Below are positions 36,909-47,465 of a stretch of 64,000 nucleotides of DNA, in pieces. Numbering within the stretch: position 1 is the stretch's first letter; every line of letters starts with the position of its first letter. The notes under the pieces were generated by a model. That model was not told the origin of the DNA and made no database searches. It saw only the letters and a program-made list of their open reading frames with translations. The translations under genes and the position numbers were made by a program. The DNA is from Tardiphaga sp. (GTDB taxonomy: Bacteria > Pseudomonadota > Alphaproteobacteria > Rhizobiales > Xanthobacteraceae), in NCBI GenBank assembly GCA_030147505.1, contig JASBVG010000068.1, forward strand, positions 1 through 64,000, written 5' to 3'.

Positions 36909-38081
36909 ATGCCTCTCGCACTCTATGCGCTTACCGCCGGCGCGTTTGGAATTGGCGTCACCGAATTCGTCATCATGGGTCTTCTGATCGAGGTCGGTGG
37001 CGATCTTGGCGTCTCCATTTCGGCCGCCGGCCTGCTCATTTCCGGCTACGCGCTCGGCGTCGTGGTCGGCGCGCCAATCATGACGATCACCACCTCCCGC
37101 TGGCCGCGCAAGACGGTGCTCCTGGTGTTGATGGGCATCTTCACCATGGGCAATCTCGCTTGCGCCGTTGCTCCCGATTATTGGAGCCTGATGGCTGCCC
37201 GCGTGCTGACTGCTTTTGCCCACGGCACTTTCTTCGGTGTCGGATCGGTCGTGGCCACCACGCTGGTGCCGCCCAACAAGAAGGCATCGGCCATCGCGGT
37301 GATGTTTACCGGCCTGACCGTCGCCAACATTCTCGGCGTTCCGTTTGGCACCTGGCTCGGCCAGCACCTTGGCTGGCGCGCGACATTCTATGCCGTCACG
37401 CTGGTTGGTGTGCTCGCTCTGGCGATCATCGCAATATTTGTGCCGAAGGATCGTGACGCGCCTGAGCCGTCGAACCTGAAGCAGGATCTCGCGGTGTTGG
37501 CGCGACCGCAGGTGCTGATGGGTCTTCTGACCACGGTGCTGAGCTGGGTTGGTGTGTTTGCCGTGTTTACTTACATCGCTCCGATATTGACCCGTCTGGC
37601 CGGCTTTTCGGACGCGGCGGTGTCTCCGATCCTGCTGGTGTTTGGCGGCGGTCTCGTGGTCGGCAATCTGGTTGGTGGCCGTCTGGCGGATCGGTGGTTG
37701 ATCCCGACCGTGCTCGGCAGCCTGTTCGCGTTGACTGCGGTGCTCGGGCTGATGAGTTTTGCCACTCACAATCAGATCGCCATTGTTGTCTTCGTCGCAT
37801 TGCTGGGCGCCGTCGGTTTTGCCACCGTGCCGCCGCTGCAGATGTGGGTGCTGGAAAAGGCGCATGGTGCCGGCCAGAGTCTGGCATCGAGCTTCAACAT
37901 TGCCGCCTTCAATCTCGGCAACGCGATCGGTGCGTGGCTTGGCGGTGCGGTGATTGACCAGGGCGGGCTTGCTTCTGTGCCGTGGGTTGCCGCCTTGGTG
38001 CCGCTGGCGGCGCTCGGTGTGGCGCTCACCGCAATCCGACTTGATCGTGCGCCTGCGCCGGTTCCCGTGGCTGCGGAATAA
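36909..38081 (+). CDS. MFS exporter, AraJ/YdhP/drug-efflux DHA1 type
   Basis: The 390-residue protein has 12 spans. Features include helix 1 ALYALTAGAFGIGVTEFVIM, GLLISGYALGVVVGAP, the A-motif region with RWPRKTVLL, and VLTAFAHGTFFGVGSVVA. The EFVIMG start is typical of the AraJ-like/purine-efflux subgroup. The substrate is unknown. It is probably controlled by the divergent LysR gene. Together the pair splits murG from murC. The ATG at 36909 gives the usual short N-terminus. Confidence 0.9.
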   Translation: MPLALYALTAGAFGIGVTEFVIMGLLIEVGGDLGVSISAAGLLISGYALGVVVGAPIMTITTSRWPRKTVLLVLMGIFTMGNLACAVAPDYWSLMAARVLTAFAHGTFFGVGSVVATTLVPPNKKASAIAVMFTGLTVANILGVPFGTWLGQHLGWRATFYAVTLVGVLALAIIAIFVPKDRDAPEPSNLKQDLAVLARPQVLMGLLTTVLSWVGVFAVFTYIAPILTRLAGFSDAAVSPILLVFGGGLVVGNLVGGRLADRWLIPTVLGSLFALTAVLGLMSFATHNQIAIVVFVALLGAVGFATVPPLQMWVLEKAHGAGQSLASSFNIAAFNLGNAIGAWLGGAVIDQGGLASVPWVAALVPLAALGVALTAIRLDRAPAPVPVAAE

Positions 38082-38137
38082 GGGCGATTCGGCGGGATTT
38101 GCCGATACTGCAAGCCAAATATCCGTCTTTTTCGCTG

Positions 38138-38158
38138 TGGCCGGGCTTGTCCCGGCCA
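38138..38158. repeat. REP-like hairpin upstream of murC
   Basis: TGGCCGGG and CCCGGCCA form an 8-bp stem with a 5-nt loop. Sequences of this type (CCGGGCTTGTCCCGG) are common extragenic palindromes in this bacterial group. It lies between the MFS gene and murC. Confidence 0.6.
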
Positions 38159-38224
38159 TCCGCGTCTGTTTGAAGGAGTCATCTGTCCGGTGCTGCGCCG
38201 GGCGTGACGAGAGACGAGATTCCC

Positions 38225-39620
<1,396 letters not shown>

Positions 39621-39628
<8 letters not shown>

Positions 39629-40556
39629 CATCGTGGCTGGGTTTCCCGACATTGCGCCCGCTCTCAAAACCGCCATGCCGGACTTGCGCGGACGTATGCT
39701 CGCGAACGAACCCCTGGCGCCGTTGACATGGTTTCGTGTCGGCGGACCCGCGCAGGTGCTGTTCACTCCCGCCGACGAAGACGATCTCGCTTACTTCCTC
39801 TCGAAGCTTCCGGGCGACATCCCGGTCTACATTGTCGGTGTCGGCTCCAACCTGATCGTGCGCGACGGCGGCATCGAAGGCGTCGTCATTCGCCTCAGCC
39901 CGCGCGGCTTCGGTCAGGTCTCTGCCGATGAGGATACCCTCACGGTTGGCACTGCGGCGCTGGACAAGCGCGTGGCGGAAGCGGCGGCTGCGGCCAATAT
40001 CGGCGGGCTGGAATTCTATTTCGGCATTCCGGGCTCGATCGGCGGTGCGCTGCGCATGAATGCCGGCGCCAATGGCGGCGAGACCAAGGACGTCCTGATC
40101 GAGGCAACCGGCATCGGCCGCGACGGCCGGAAGCATGTGTTCGACAATGCCGGCATGCAATTCGTCTATCGCAATTCCGGCGTCGATCCGTCGATCATTT
40201 TCACGTCAGCCAGGTTTCGTGGATCGATCACCGATCCCGCTGCGATCCGGGCGCGTATGGACGAGGTACAGCAGCATCGCGAAACCGCGCAGCCGATCCG
40301 CGAGAAGACCGGCGGATCGACCTTCAAGAATCCGCCGGGTCATTCCGCATGGAAATTGGTGGATGCCGCCGGATGCCGTGGGTTGCGCGTCGGTGGCGCG
40401 CAGGTGTCTGAGATGCACTGTAATTTCCTGATCAACACCGGCAATGCGACAGCGACGGATATTGAGCAGCTTGGCGAGACGGTGCGCGCACGCGTGCTGG
40501 CGCAATCAGGCATTGATCTCCATTGGGAGATCAAGCGGATTGGCCTCGCGCTCTAG
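39621..40556 (+). CDS. murB: UDP-N-acetylenolpyruvoylglucosamine reductase
   Basis: MurB reduces the enolpyruvyl group to give UDP-MurNAc, using FAD and NADPH. The 311-residue protein shows [52 protein letters not shown], the proton-donor serine in [10 protein letters not shown], and [17 protein letters not shown]. The first start is a TTG (39621) that overlaps murC by 8 bp, with GAAGG just upstream. A GTG at 39633 is the alternative. I keep the TTG but the choice is open. Its stop overlaps the convergent DUF4239 stop by 4 bp. Confidence 0.93.
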
Positions 40557-41371
40557 TTTTCAGGCTTTGGTGCAGGCGGCAGCGCCGAAGCCGGCCCGAG
40601 ATCCGGTAATGTCAGCAGATGCTCGAGAGGCGTCGCCGATACCTTGAATGCGCCTTCATAGGGATGCTCCTGCAGCCCGATCATGCCGAGCGCGACGATC
40701 GCCGCGCTGCCGAACACCACAAGTGCCGTCAGCATCGCGCGTGGCCGGTCCAGGTGCACCAGCGCCAGACCCACCTGGGTTAGCAGGCCGAGGATCAGCA
40801 CCGACACCCATTTCAGGTCGTTGGTCTGGTCTGCCGCGATGCTGAGCCGCTCGCTGCGTGCGGTGCCGGCACGGATCGCAGCGCTGAGCAGAGCAACTTG
40901 TACCGGATTTCCGGATTCGCGCGCGATGCCGGGATCGCTGACCTCGCGCAATACGCCATCATAGGCTGTCTCTGTGCGCGGGGAGGAGGCGTTGTTGATC
41001 ATCGCCGGCCATTCGTCCGTGAGCACAGAATTGACATAGACCTTGAGAGCGGTACGGATGTCGGTCATGTCCGAAGCGGACGCGACGCTGAGCGCATAGA
41101 CGTTGCGGATCTCGCTGGCCTCGGCCTGCGTGGCGCGCACCGCGTGCCGGCCCCGCTCGCCAACATCGCTGGCGAGGAAGCCGGTGAGCAGGCCGAACAG
41201 GATCGCGACTGAGGAGAAAAACGGCGCCACGATGCCGTTCATCTTCTGGATCGACCGGCGCAGCGGCGAACGGAAACCCAGATACACCAGCAGGAGGGCT
41301 GCTCCGTAATACAGCACGGCGAGCGTGGCGAAGATGCCGAAGGTGTTGAGTTCGAGCCAGGCCCTGATCAT
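40553..41371 (-). CDS. DUF4239 (bestrophin-like domain) membrane protein
   Basis: The 272-residue protein has membrane spans near 10-30 and 45-65 and a pair near 190-240, with a periplasmic or cytoplasmic helical domain between them. Conserved segments are [20 protein letters not shown] and [17 protein letters not shown]. These are the signature of DUF4239, often annotated as bestrophin-like. The function is unknown. It is on the opposite strand between murB and ddl, so it breaks the dcw transcription unit. Confidence 0.82.
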   Translation of the reverse strand: MIRAWLELNTFGIFATLAVLYYGAALLLVYLGFRSPLRRSIQKMNGIVAPFFSSVAILFGLLTGFLASDVGERGRHAVRATQAEASEIRNVYALSVASASDMTDIRTALKVYVNSVLTDEWPAMINNASSPRTETAYDGVLREVSDPGIARESGNPVQVALLSAAIRAGTARSERLSIAADQTNDLKWVSVLILGLLTQVGLALVHLDRPRAMLTALVVFGSAAIVALGMIGLQEHPYEGAFKVSATPLEHLLTLPDLGPASALPPAPKPEN

Positions 41372-41503
41372 CTCGTTTTGGTCCCGTTGATCCCCGTCGT
41401 GCTTTCACGCAATGACGTCATGCAAGGCATTATATGAATCGCCGCTCCGCGTGCCATCGCCTTGCTTCTATGGTTACGATGCCATGATTCGTATGGAGAC
41501 CCG

Positions 41504-42517
41504 ATGATGACTGCCTCGATCGATCCGGCACGGATCACCATCCTATTCGGCGGCTTGAACAAGGAGCGGCTGGTATCCGTCGCCTCGGCGCAGGCGCTGC
41601 ATACGGCGCTGCCGGAGGCCGCATTGTGGTTCTGGGATGCCGACGATCTGGTCCACGAGACGTCAGGCGCAGCGCTGCTGGGCCACGAGCGTCCGTTCGA
41701 AAATCCTTTCAAGGCCGATGGCAAGTCTCTTGGTTCGCTGCCGCAGGCGCTCGACCTTGCGAAGGGCGAGAGCCGGGTGCTGGTGCTCGGCATGCATGGC
41801 GGCGCCGCCGAAAATGGCGAAGTGCAGGCCATGTGCGAAGTCCGTGGCGTGACCTTCACCGGTTCCGGCTCGGCATCGTCCAATCTGGCTTTCGACAAGG
41901 TTGCGGCCAAGCGTTTCGCCGCCATTTCCGGCGTCCCGATCGCTGCCGGCATCGCGCTGGGGGAGATGGAGGCAGCGCTCGACCAATACGGCAAACTGAT
42001 CGCCAAGCCTGCCCGCGATGGGTCCAGCTATGGCCTGATATTCGTGAACGCGAAGCAGGATCTCGTTGCCGTCCGTAACGCGGCAAAGGTCGAGGACTAT
42101 GTGATCGAACCGTTTGTCGCCGGCATCGAGGCCACTTGCGGTGTGCTTGAGCAAACTGACGGATCGGTCTTCGCGTTGCCGCCTATCGAGATCATTCCGG
42201 CAGATGGCGGGTTCGACTACGAGGCGAAGTATCTGGCCAAATCGACCCAGGAAATATGCCCCGGACGCTTCACGCCGGAGGTCACCGCGCAGCTGCAGGA
42301 TTTCGCCGTTCGTGCTCACAAGGCGATGTCCTGTACCGGCTATTCGCGGTCGGATTTCATCGTGTCGGCCAATGGCCTGATCTATCTTGAAACCAACACG
42401 CTGCCTGGTCTCACCAAGGCCTCGCTCTATCCCAAGGCGCTGCTTGCGCAGGGGATTAGCTTTGTGGAGTTTCTGCACGGGCAGATCGAATTGGGACTGA
42501 AGCGGGCAGGGCATTGA
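41504..42517 (+). CDS. ddl: D-alanine: D-alanine ligase
   Basis: Ddl makes the dipeptide used by MurF. The 337-residue ATP-grasp enzyme shows ITILFGGLNKERLVSVASAQ, VLGMHGGAAENGEVQ, FTGSGSASSNLAFDK, LIAKPARDGSSYGL, CTGYSRSDFIV and YLETNTLPGLTKASLYPKA. Compared with typical Ddl, the N-terminal EHEVS is replaced by KERLVS, and the late motif reads NTLPGLTKASL, both variants common in this branch. GGAG lies 5 nt before the ATG at 41504. The longer frame from 41462 is rejected. The gene has its own promoter region, since it follows a divergent gene. Confidence 0.93.
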   Translation: MMTASIDPARITILFGGLNKERLVSVASAQALHTALPEAALWFWDADDLVHETSGAALLGHERPFENPFKADGKSLGSLPQALDLAKGESRVLVLGMHGGAAENGEVQAMCEVRGVTFTGSGSASSNLAFDKVAAKRFAAISGVPIAAGIALGEMEAALDQYGKLIAKPARDGSSYGLIFVNAKQDLVAVRNAAKVEDYVIEPFVAGIEATCGVLEQTDGSVFALPPIEIIPADGGFDYEAKYLAKSTQEICPGRFTPEVTAQLQDFAVRAHKAMSCTGYSRSDFIVSANGLIYLETNTLPGLTKASLYPKALLAQGISFVEFLHGQIELGLKRAGH

Positions 42518-42894
42518 TGCTTCTTCCTTCACCTCTTCCCGGCGGGAGAGGTGAGGAACTGCGACCGAACGCCGCCTGAGCCATGCCGCTACGGTTCCTT
42601 AACACCCCGCTGCAACAGTCTCGCTAAAGTCTTCAGAATCCGGGGTAAAATGCCCCCTGATTCCATCCCCTTTACGTTTTGTTTACCAGGACCGCCGAAG
42701 GTTAACGCTGGCGGCGCATGTTGCGCTTGGCTGCCGAGGCGTGAGCTGTGCGGAACTTCCGTAACGACGCGTATCGATGGAAATGGTGTCCTTTCAGGCA
42801 CTTGCCCATTCCGGTCTGACCGAGACGTCATCTGCGTCATCGCCAGTGCTTTGGTTCCGCGCAAATGCGGGCGCAACAGTGACGAGCTCGTGGA
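42518..42894. other. 377-bp control region between ddl and ftsQ
   Basis: Just after the ddl stop there is a hairpin (CACCTCT-TCCC and GGGAGAGGTG, about 42529-42554) without a T run. It then holds TTAAC-rich AT patches near 42600-42700 and GGTTAACGC near 42698. It is large enough for a dedicated ftsQ-A promoter. I see no perfect consensus and no gene. Confidence 0.55.
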
Positions 42895-43899
42895 ATGGAT
42901 GGTGGAGGACGCCTCTCTCGGTCGGTCGGATCGCTGAGGCCCCAGGCTGACCTCAAGATGGCAGCCCGTGGGGCAGGCATCCTGCTGCGCGAGCGGCTGG
43001 CACCGCTCGAGCGCTCCGTCACGGCCCTGAAGAATCGCAAGGCACCTCCGTGCGAGCCGAGCACCAACAAGCTCGTCATTTTCATTGAGCGCTATGTCCC
43101 GCGCCGCGTTGGTATCGCAGCTACGCTGCTGATCCTGGCGGGCAGCGTCGGTTTCGGTGTCGTTAAAGGCGAGCATGTCGACGAAGTCGTTGCTGCCTTT
43201 CAGGACACCCGCAATGCCGCGGCCAACGCTGCCGGTTTCCGTATTTCCTCGGTCATCCTCAACGGCCGCAAGCAGCTCACGCAGGACGAGATCCTGGCGA
43301 TCGGCGGCATCAATGGCCGCTCGTCGCTGCTATTTCTCGATGCTGCCGCGGTGCGCGACAAGCTGAAGGCCAATTCGTGGATCGCCGACGCCAATGTGCT
43401 GAAGCTGTATCCGGATCGCCTGCAGATCGACGTCACCGAACGCACGGCGTTCGCGCTCTGGCAGGAAGAGGGCAAACTCGCCGTCATCGCCGAAGACGGC
43501 GCCGTGCTGGAAAACTACGTGCCGAGCCGCTTCGTCAAACTGCCGCTGGTCGTGGGCAAGGGCGCCGATGCCGCGGCCAAGGACTTCATCGCGCTGCTGG
43601 ATCGTTATCCACAGGTCCGCGCCGTGACCAAGGCTGCGATCTATGTCGGCGAACGCCGCTGGAATCTGCGTCTCAACGACAATCTCGATGTCCGTCTGCC
43701 CGAAAACGATGTCGGCAATGCGCTGGCCATGCTCGGCAAGCTCGATCGCGAGGATCGCCTGTTTTCGCGCGACATCGTCGCCATCGACATGCGGCTGCCG
43801 GATCGCCTGACCGTGCGTCTGTCGGAAGAAGCCGCGAAGGCCCGCGAGGAGCAGTTCAAGGCGCAGGACAAAGCCAAGAAGAAGGCAGGCGCGGCATGA
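42895..43899 (+). CDS. ftsQ: Cell division protein FtsQ
   Basis: The 334-residue bitopic protein has a cytoplasmic basic tail of about 65 residues and a membrane span (RVGIAATLLILAGSVGFGVV). The POTRA domain (ISSVILNGRKQLTQDEILAI) and a beta domain (DRLQIDVTERTAFALWQEE) follow. The charged coil end is AREEQFKAQDKAKKKAGAA. FtsQ holds the FtsL-FtsB complex at the septum. The ATG at 42895 has a weak Shine-Dalgarno; the long cytoplasmic tail is normal for rhizobial FtsQ. Its stop overlaps the ftsA ATG (ATGA). Confidence 0.92.
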   Translation: MDGGGRLSRSVGSLRPQADLKMAARGAGILLRERLAPLERSVTALKNRKAPPCEPSTNKLVIFIERYVPRRVGIAATLLILAGSVGFGVVKGEHVDEVVAAFQDTRNAAANAAGFRISSVILNGRKQLTQDEILAIGGINGRSSLLFLDAAAVRDKLKANSWIADANVLKLYPDRLQIDVTERTAFALWQEEGKLAVIAEDGAVLENYVPSRFVKLPLVVGKGADAAAKDFIALLDRYPQVRAVTKAAIYVGERRWNLRLNDNLDVRLPENDVGNALAMLGKLDREDRLFSRDIVAIDMRLPDRLTVRLSEEAAKAREEQFKAQDKAKKKAGAA

Positions 43900-45224
43900 G
43901 CGGGCTGGATCGCAACCAGGCGCCGAAGACGCGCCAGATGGCGCCGGGCCGCACCGCTCTGGTGGCGTCGCTTGACGTCGGCACCAGTAAGATCGCGTGC
44001 ATGATCGCACGCCTGCGCCCGTGCGCGCCGAACGAGGCGCTGCGCGGCCGGACCCATGCCGTCGAACTCATCGGCTACAGCCAGATCCAGTCGCGTGGCG
44101 TGAAGTCCGGTGCGGTCGTCGATATGGGCGAAGCCGAGCAAGTCGTGCGCCAGGCCGTCGGCCTCGCCGAGCGCATGGCCAAGGTCCGCGTCGAATCCGT
44201 TCTGCTGTCGGTCTCGGCCGGCCGCTTGCAGGGACAGCTCATCGAGGCCACGGCCGACATCAAGGGCGGCGCCGTCAGCGCATCGGACATGGCCCGCGTC
44301 ACCTCGACGGGCATGCGTCATGCGACACCTCCGGGCCGCACAGTGCTCCATGCATTGCCCGTGAGTTATTCGCTGGATGGTGTGAAGGGCATTCGCGACC
44401 CGAAGGGCATGGTCGCTTCGCAGTTCGGCGTCGACATGAATGTCATTACTGCTGATGCGACTGTCGCGCGCAATCTGATGCTTGTGGTGGAGCGTTGCCA
44501 CCTCAATGTCGAGGCGATGGCTGCCGCGCCTTATGTCGCAGGACTCTCGGTGCTTACCGACGACGAGACCGATCTCGGTGCCGCCGTTGTCGAGATGGGG
44601 GCAGGGACCACGACGATTGCGACCTATTCCGGTGGACGCATCGTGCATGCGTCGGGATTTGCGGTCGGCGGCCAACATATCACCATGGATCTCGCACGCG
44701 GTCTCGGTTGCTGCATCGCGGATGCCGAGCGAATCAAGACGTTATATGGCACGGTGCTGACGGGTGGCTCCGATGCGCGCGAAATGATGAACGTGCCGAC
44801 GGCAGGCGATAACGACCGCGATTATCCGCAGGCGGTGTCGCGCGCCACGATTGCAAACATCGTACGCCAGCGTGCCGAGGAGATTTTCGAGATGATCCGG
44901 GATCGGCTTGCCGACTCGCCTTTTGCAGCAGAGCCGCGCGCACGCGTGGTGCTGTCGGGCGGCGCGTCGCAGCTCACCGGTCTTGCCGAGCTCGGTTCGC
45001 AGATTCTCGGCCGTTCGGTGCGCGTTGCGCGCCCGCTCGGTTTCGGCCGCCTGCCCACGGAAGCGAAGAGTGCATCCTTCGCCGTGCCGTCGGGCCTGCT
45101 GGTCTATCCGCAATTCGCCCACCTCGAACATGTCGAGCCGCGCTTCACGCGGCAGCTCAAGACCGGCACCGACGGCGGCGGATACTTCGGAAAGGTCGGC
45201 CGATGGCTACGCGAGGGCTTCTGA
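43896..45224 (+). CDS. ftsA: Cell division protein FtsA
   Basis: FtsA is the actin-like protein that anchors FtsZ to the membrane. The 442-residue protein has the phosphate 1 loop SLDVGTSKIACMIA, the 1C domain with SRGVKSGAVVDM, phosphate 2 VVEMGAGTTTIATY, and the adenosine loop VVLSGGASQLTGL. The C-terminal amphipathic membrane anchor reads GKVGRWLREGF. The long open frame upstream (43377) is an out-of-frame overlap with ftsQ. ftsZ follows after 99 bp. Confidence 0.96.
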   Translation: MSGLDRNQAPKTRQMAPGRTALVASLDVGTSKIACMIARLRPCAPNEALRGRTHAVELIGYSQIQSRGVKSGAVVDMGEAEQVVRQAVGLAERMAKVRVESVLLSVSAGRLQGQLIEATADIKGGAVSASDMARVTSTGMRHATPPGRTVLHALPVSYSLDGVKGIRDPKGMVASQFGVDMNVITADATVARNLMLVVERCHLNVEAMAAAPYVAGLSVLTDDETDLGAAVVEMGAGTTTIATYSGGRIVHASGFAVGGQHITMDLARGLGCCIADAERIKTLYGTVLTGGSDAREMMNVPTAGDNDRDYPQAVSRATIANIVRQRAEEIFEMIRDRLADSPFAAEPRARVVLSGGASQLTGLAELGSQILGRSVRVARPLGFGRLPTEAKSASFAVPSGLLVYPQFAHLEHVEPRFTRQLKTGTDGGGYFGKVGRWLREGF

Positions 45225-45323
45225 TGAGATTTTTCCGGGTAGTGCAAATTCCATCCTCGACGCCACCGGCTTTCAGCCGCCGGCAAGACCACACAATTCG
45301 CGCGTAATACGAGAGGCAACCTC

Positions 45324-47090
45324 ATGACCATCAATCTCAACGTTCCTGATATCAGCGAACTGAAGCCCCGCATTACCGTGTTCGGTGTCGGCGGCGCCGG
45401 CGGCAACGCCGTCAACAACATGATCACTGCCGGTCTGCAGGGCGTCGACTTCGTCGTCGCCAACACCGACGCGCAGGCGCTGACGATGTCGAAGGCGCAG
45501 CGCATCGTGCAGATGGGCACCCAGGTGACCCAGGGTCTCGGCGCCGGTTCGCAGCCAGACGTCGGCGCCGCTGCTGCGCAAGAGGTCATCGACGAAATCC
45601 GCGATCACCTCACAGGCGCCAACATGGTGTTCGTCACTGCCGGCATGGGCGGCGGCACCGGTACCGGTGCTGCTCCGGTCATCGCCAAGACCGCGCGCGA
45701 CATGGGCATCCTCACTGTCGGTGTGATCACCAAGCCGTTCCACTTCGAAGGCCAGCGCCGCATGCGCACCGCCGAAGCCGGTATTGCCGAGCTGCACAAG
45801 GTGGTCGATACGCTGCTGATCATCCCGAACCAGAACCTGTTCCGGGTTGCCAACGAGAAGACCACCTTCGCCGACGCTTTCGCGATGGCCGACCAGGTGC
45901 TCTACTCCGGCGTTGCCTGCATCACCGACCTGATGGTCAAGGAAGGCCTGATCAATCTCGACTTCGCCGACGTCCGCGCAGTCATGAAAGAGATGGGCAA
46001 GGCGATGATGGGAACCGGCGAAGCCAGCGGTGAGAAGCGTGCGCTGACCGCCGCCGAAGCCGCCATCGCCAACCCGCTGATCGACGATTCCTCGATGAAG
46101 GGCGCGAAGGGCCTGCTGATCTCGATCACCGGCGGCAAGGACCTGACCCTGTTTGAAGTCGACGAAGCGGCCACCCGCATCCGCGAGGAAGTGGACTCGG
46201 ACGCGAACATCATCGTCGGCGCTACGTTCGACGAAGGTCTCGACGGCGTGATCCGCGTGTCGGTGGTCGCCACCGGCATCGAGCAGGCCCAGCTCGCCCG
46301 CACCGCGCCGGGTCCGGTTGGTACGCCGGTCGCTGCCGTTGCTGGCCAGGCCGTTCCGGACACCCGTCTCGCTGATCTGACCGCGCGTCTGCGTGCCGAC
46401 AACCAGCGCCTCGCCGCCGCCGCCAAGGCGGGTGCTCCGGCGCCGGTCCCAGCGCCCGCTCCGCGCGCACCGTCCAGCAATCACGAGCGCGCCGCTCTCG
46501 CTGCCATCGCCGCCGCCGTTGCGCCGGAAGCCGCTGCTCCGGCTGCCCCGCAGCAGTATGGTGACGTGACCGTACGTCCGATCGCGCAGAAGCCGTCGCT
46601 GTTCCCGGAAGTTCCCCGTCAGGAGGCGCCGATGGAAGCGCCGCTCCCGGAGCAGTTCATTCCGCCTTCGGCTGAACGTGCCCCGGTTCGCGCTCCACGC
46701 ATGCCGAAGTTTGAGGAACTGCCCATGCCGGCCCAGGCCGAGATTCGTCAGGCCCGCGGCGATGCAGAAGATGAGCCACAGAAGCAGCGCCTGTCGTTGC
46801 TGCAGCGCCTCGCCAATGTCGGTCTCGGCCGTCGCGACGAGGAATCGGAAGCCCCGGTCTCCGGCCGTCCGCAGGCGCCCGCAATGGCCCCGATGCCGCC
46901 ACTGCCGGAGCGCAAGCCGCAACGCAGCGTTGCCCAACAAATGGCCAACGAGCCGCCGGTGTCCGAATATGCCCGCCGTCCAGCGCCCCAGGGCCTCGAC
47001 CTGCATGGCCGTCCGACGCCTGGGGCCCCGGCGCCACAGGGCGACGATCATCTCGATATCCCGGCTTTCCTGCGGCGTCAGTCCAACTGA
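45324..47090 (+). CDS. ftsZ: Cell division GTPase FtsZ with a long C-terminal linker
   Basis: FtsZ polymerises into the division ring. The 588-residue protein has the GTPase core ([21 protein letters not shown], the tubulin signature [26 protein letters not shown]) ending near residue 320. A linker of about 250 residues rich in Ala and Pro follows, then the conserved C-terminal peptide [13 protein letters not shown], which binds FtsA and other partners. The linker is longer than in most bacteria but fits this family. The Shine-Dalgarno AGAGG precedes the ATG. A strong terminator follows, so ftsZ ends the ftsQ-A-Z unit. Confidence 0.97.
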   Translation: MTINLNVPDISELKPRITVFGVGGAGGNAVNNMITAGLQGVDFVVANTDAQALTMSKAQRIVQMGTQVTQGLGAGSQPDVGAAAAQEVIDEIRDHLTGANMVFVTAGMGGGTGTGAAPVIAKTARDMGILTVGVITKPFHFEGQRRMRTAEAGIAELHKVVDTLLIIPNQNLFRVANEKTTFADAFAMADQVLYSGVACITDLMVKEGLINLDFADVRAVMKEMGKAMMGTGEASGEKRALTAAEAAIANPLIDDSSMKGAKGLLISITGGKDLTLFEVDEAATRIREEVDSDANIIVGATFDEGLDGVIRVSVVATGIEQAQLARTAPGPVGTPVAAVAGQAVPDTRLADLTARLRADNQRLAAAAKAGAPAPVPAPAPRAPSSNHERAALAAIAAAVAPEAAAPAAPQQYGDVTVRPIAQKPSLFPEVPRQEAPMEAPLPEQFIPPSAERAPVRAPRMPKFEELPMPAQAEIRQARGDAEDEPQKQRLSLLQRLANVGLGRRDEESEAPVSGRPQAPAMAPMPPLPERKPQRSVAQQMANEPPVSEYARRPAPQGLDLHGRPTPGAPAPQGDDHLDIPAFLRRQSN

Positions 47091-47117
47091 TCGAGCGTAA
47101 TAATCGTCACAAGCATG

Positions 47118-47146
47118 AAGCCCCGGTCACTTGACCGGGGCTTTTT
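47118..47146 (+). terminator. Intrinsic terminator after ftsZ
   Basis: AAGCCCCGGTCA pairs with TGACCGGGGCTT and runs into TTTTT. It is placed 28 bp after the ftsZ stop. Confidence 0.92.
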
Positions 47147-47465
47147 CGTGGGCGCGGCGCAAAATGCGTCACGGTTTTTTAATCTGTTGATAGTACTTCG
47201 TTAATTGATGTGTGCCGATGCGGCTTCGCCGTCGGGCGGTGCGCCAGCCGCCAGAAACCTTGGTTAACACTCGGCCGGAATGCGGCAGAGGTTGGGTAAC
47301 AATCGGTTAGAAAGCGTGAGTTGGCGCACTTTGTGGCACCGGTTAATGTGACTGCGACTCGGGGGCTCGGAAGGCCGCAAGGTTCGACTTTTGAAAGTTC
47401 AACTTTGCAAGGTTCGACTGAGTGAGTCCCTCTCATGATGAGAGGTCTACTTGGGTGGGTAACAT
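47147..47465. other. 319-bp control region upstream of lpxC
   Basis: After the ftsZ terminator there are AT-rich patches with TTAATC, GTTAATTG, GGTTAACAC and GGTTAATG. Such TTAA-rich half-sites resemble the binding elements of the cell-cycle regulator CtrA, but none has the full TTAA-N7-TTAA spacing. Near the gene, GCAAGGTTCGACT occurs twice (about 47378 and 47407), and a perfect palindrome follows at 47429-47445. Confidence 0.5.
47429..47445. promoter_or_regulatory. Perfect 8-bp palindrome 20 bp before the lpxC start
   Basis: CCTCTCAT and ATGAGAGG flank a single G. It could be an operator or, in RNA, a small stem near the ribosome binding site GGGTGGGT. Its role is inferred from position only. 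Confidence 0.4.

Noticed and set aside
45273..47051. 592-codon minus-strand frame opposite ftsZ
   Set aside because: It is a shadow of ftsZ produced by strong third-position GC bias. No start signal and no known domain.
47160..47400. CtrA binding sites upstream of lpxC
   Set aside because: Several TTAA words are present, but none has the TTAA-N7-TTAA form. I do not call a site.
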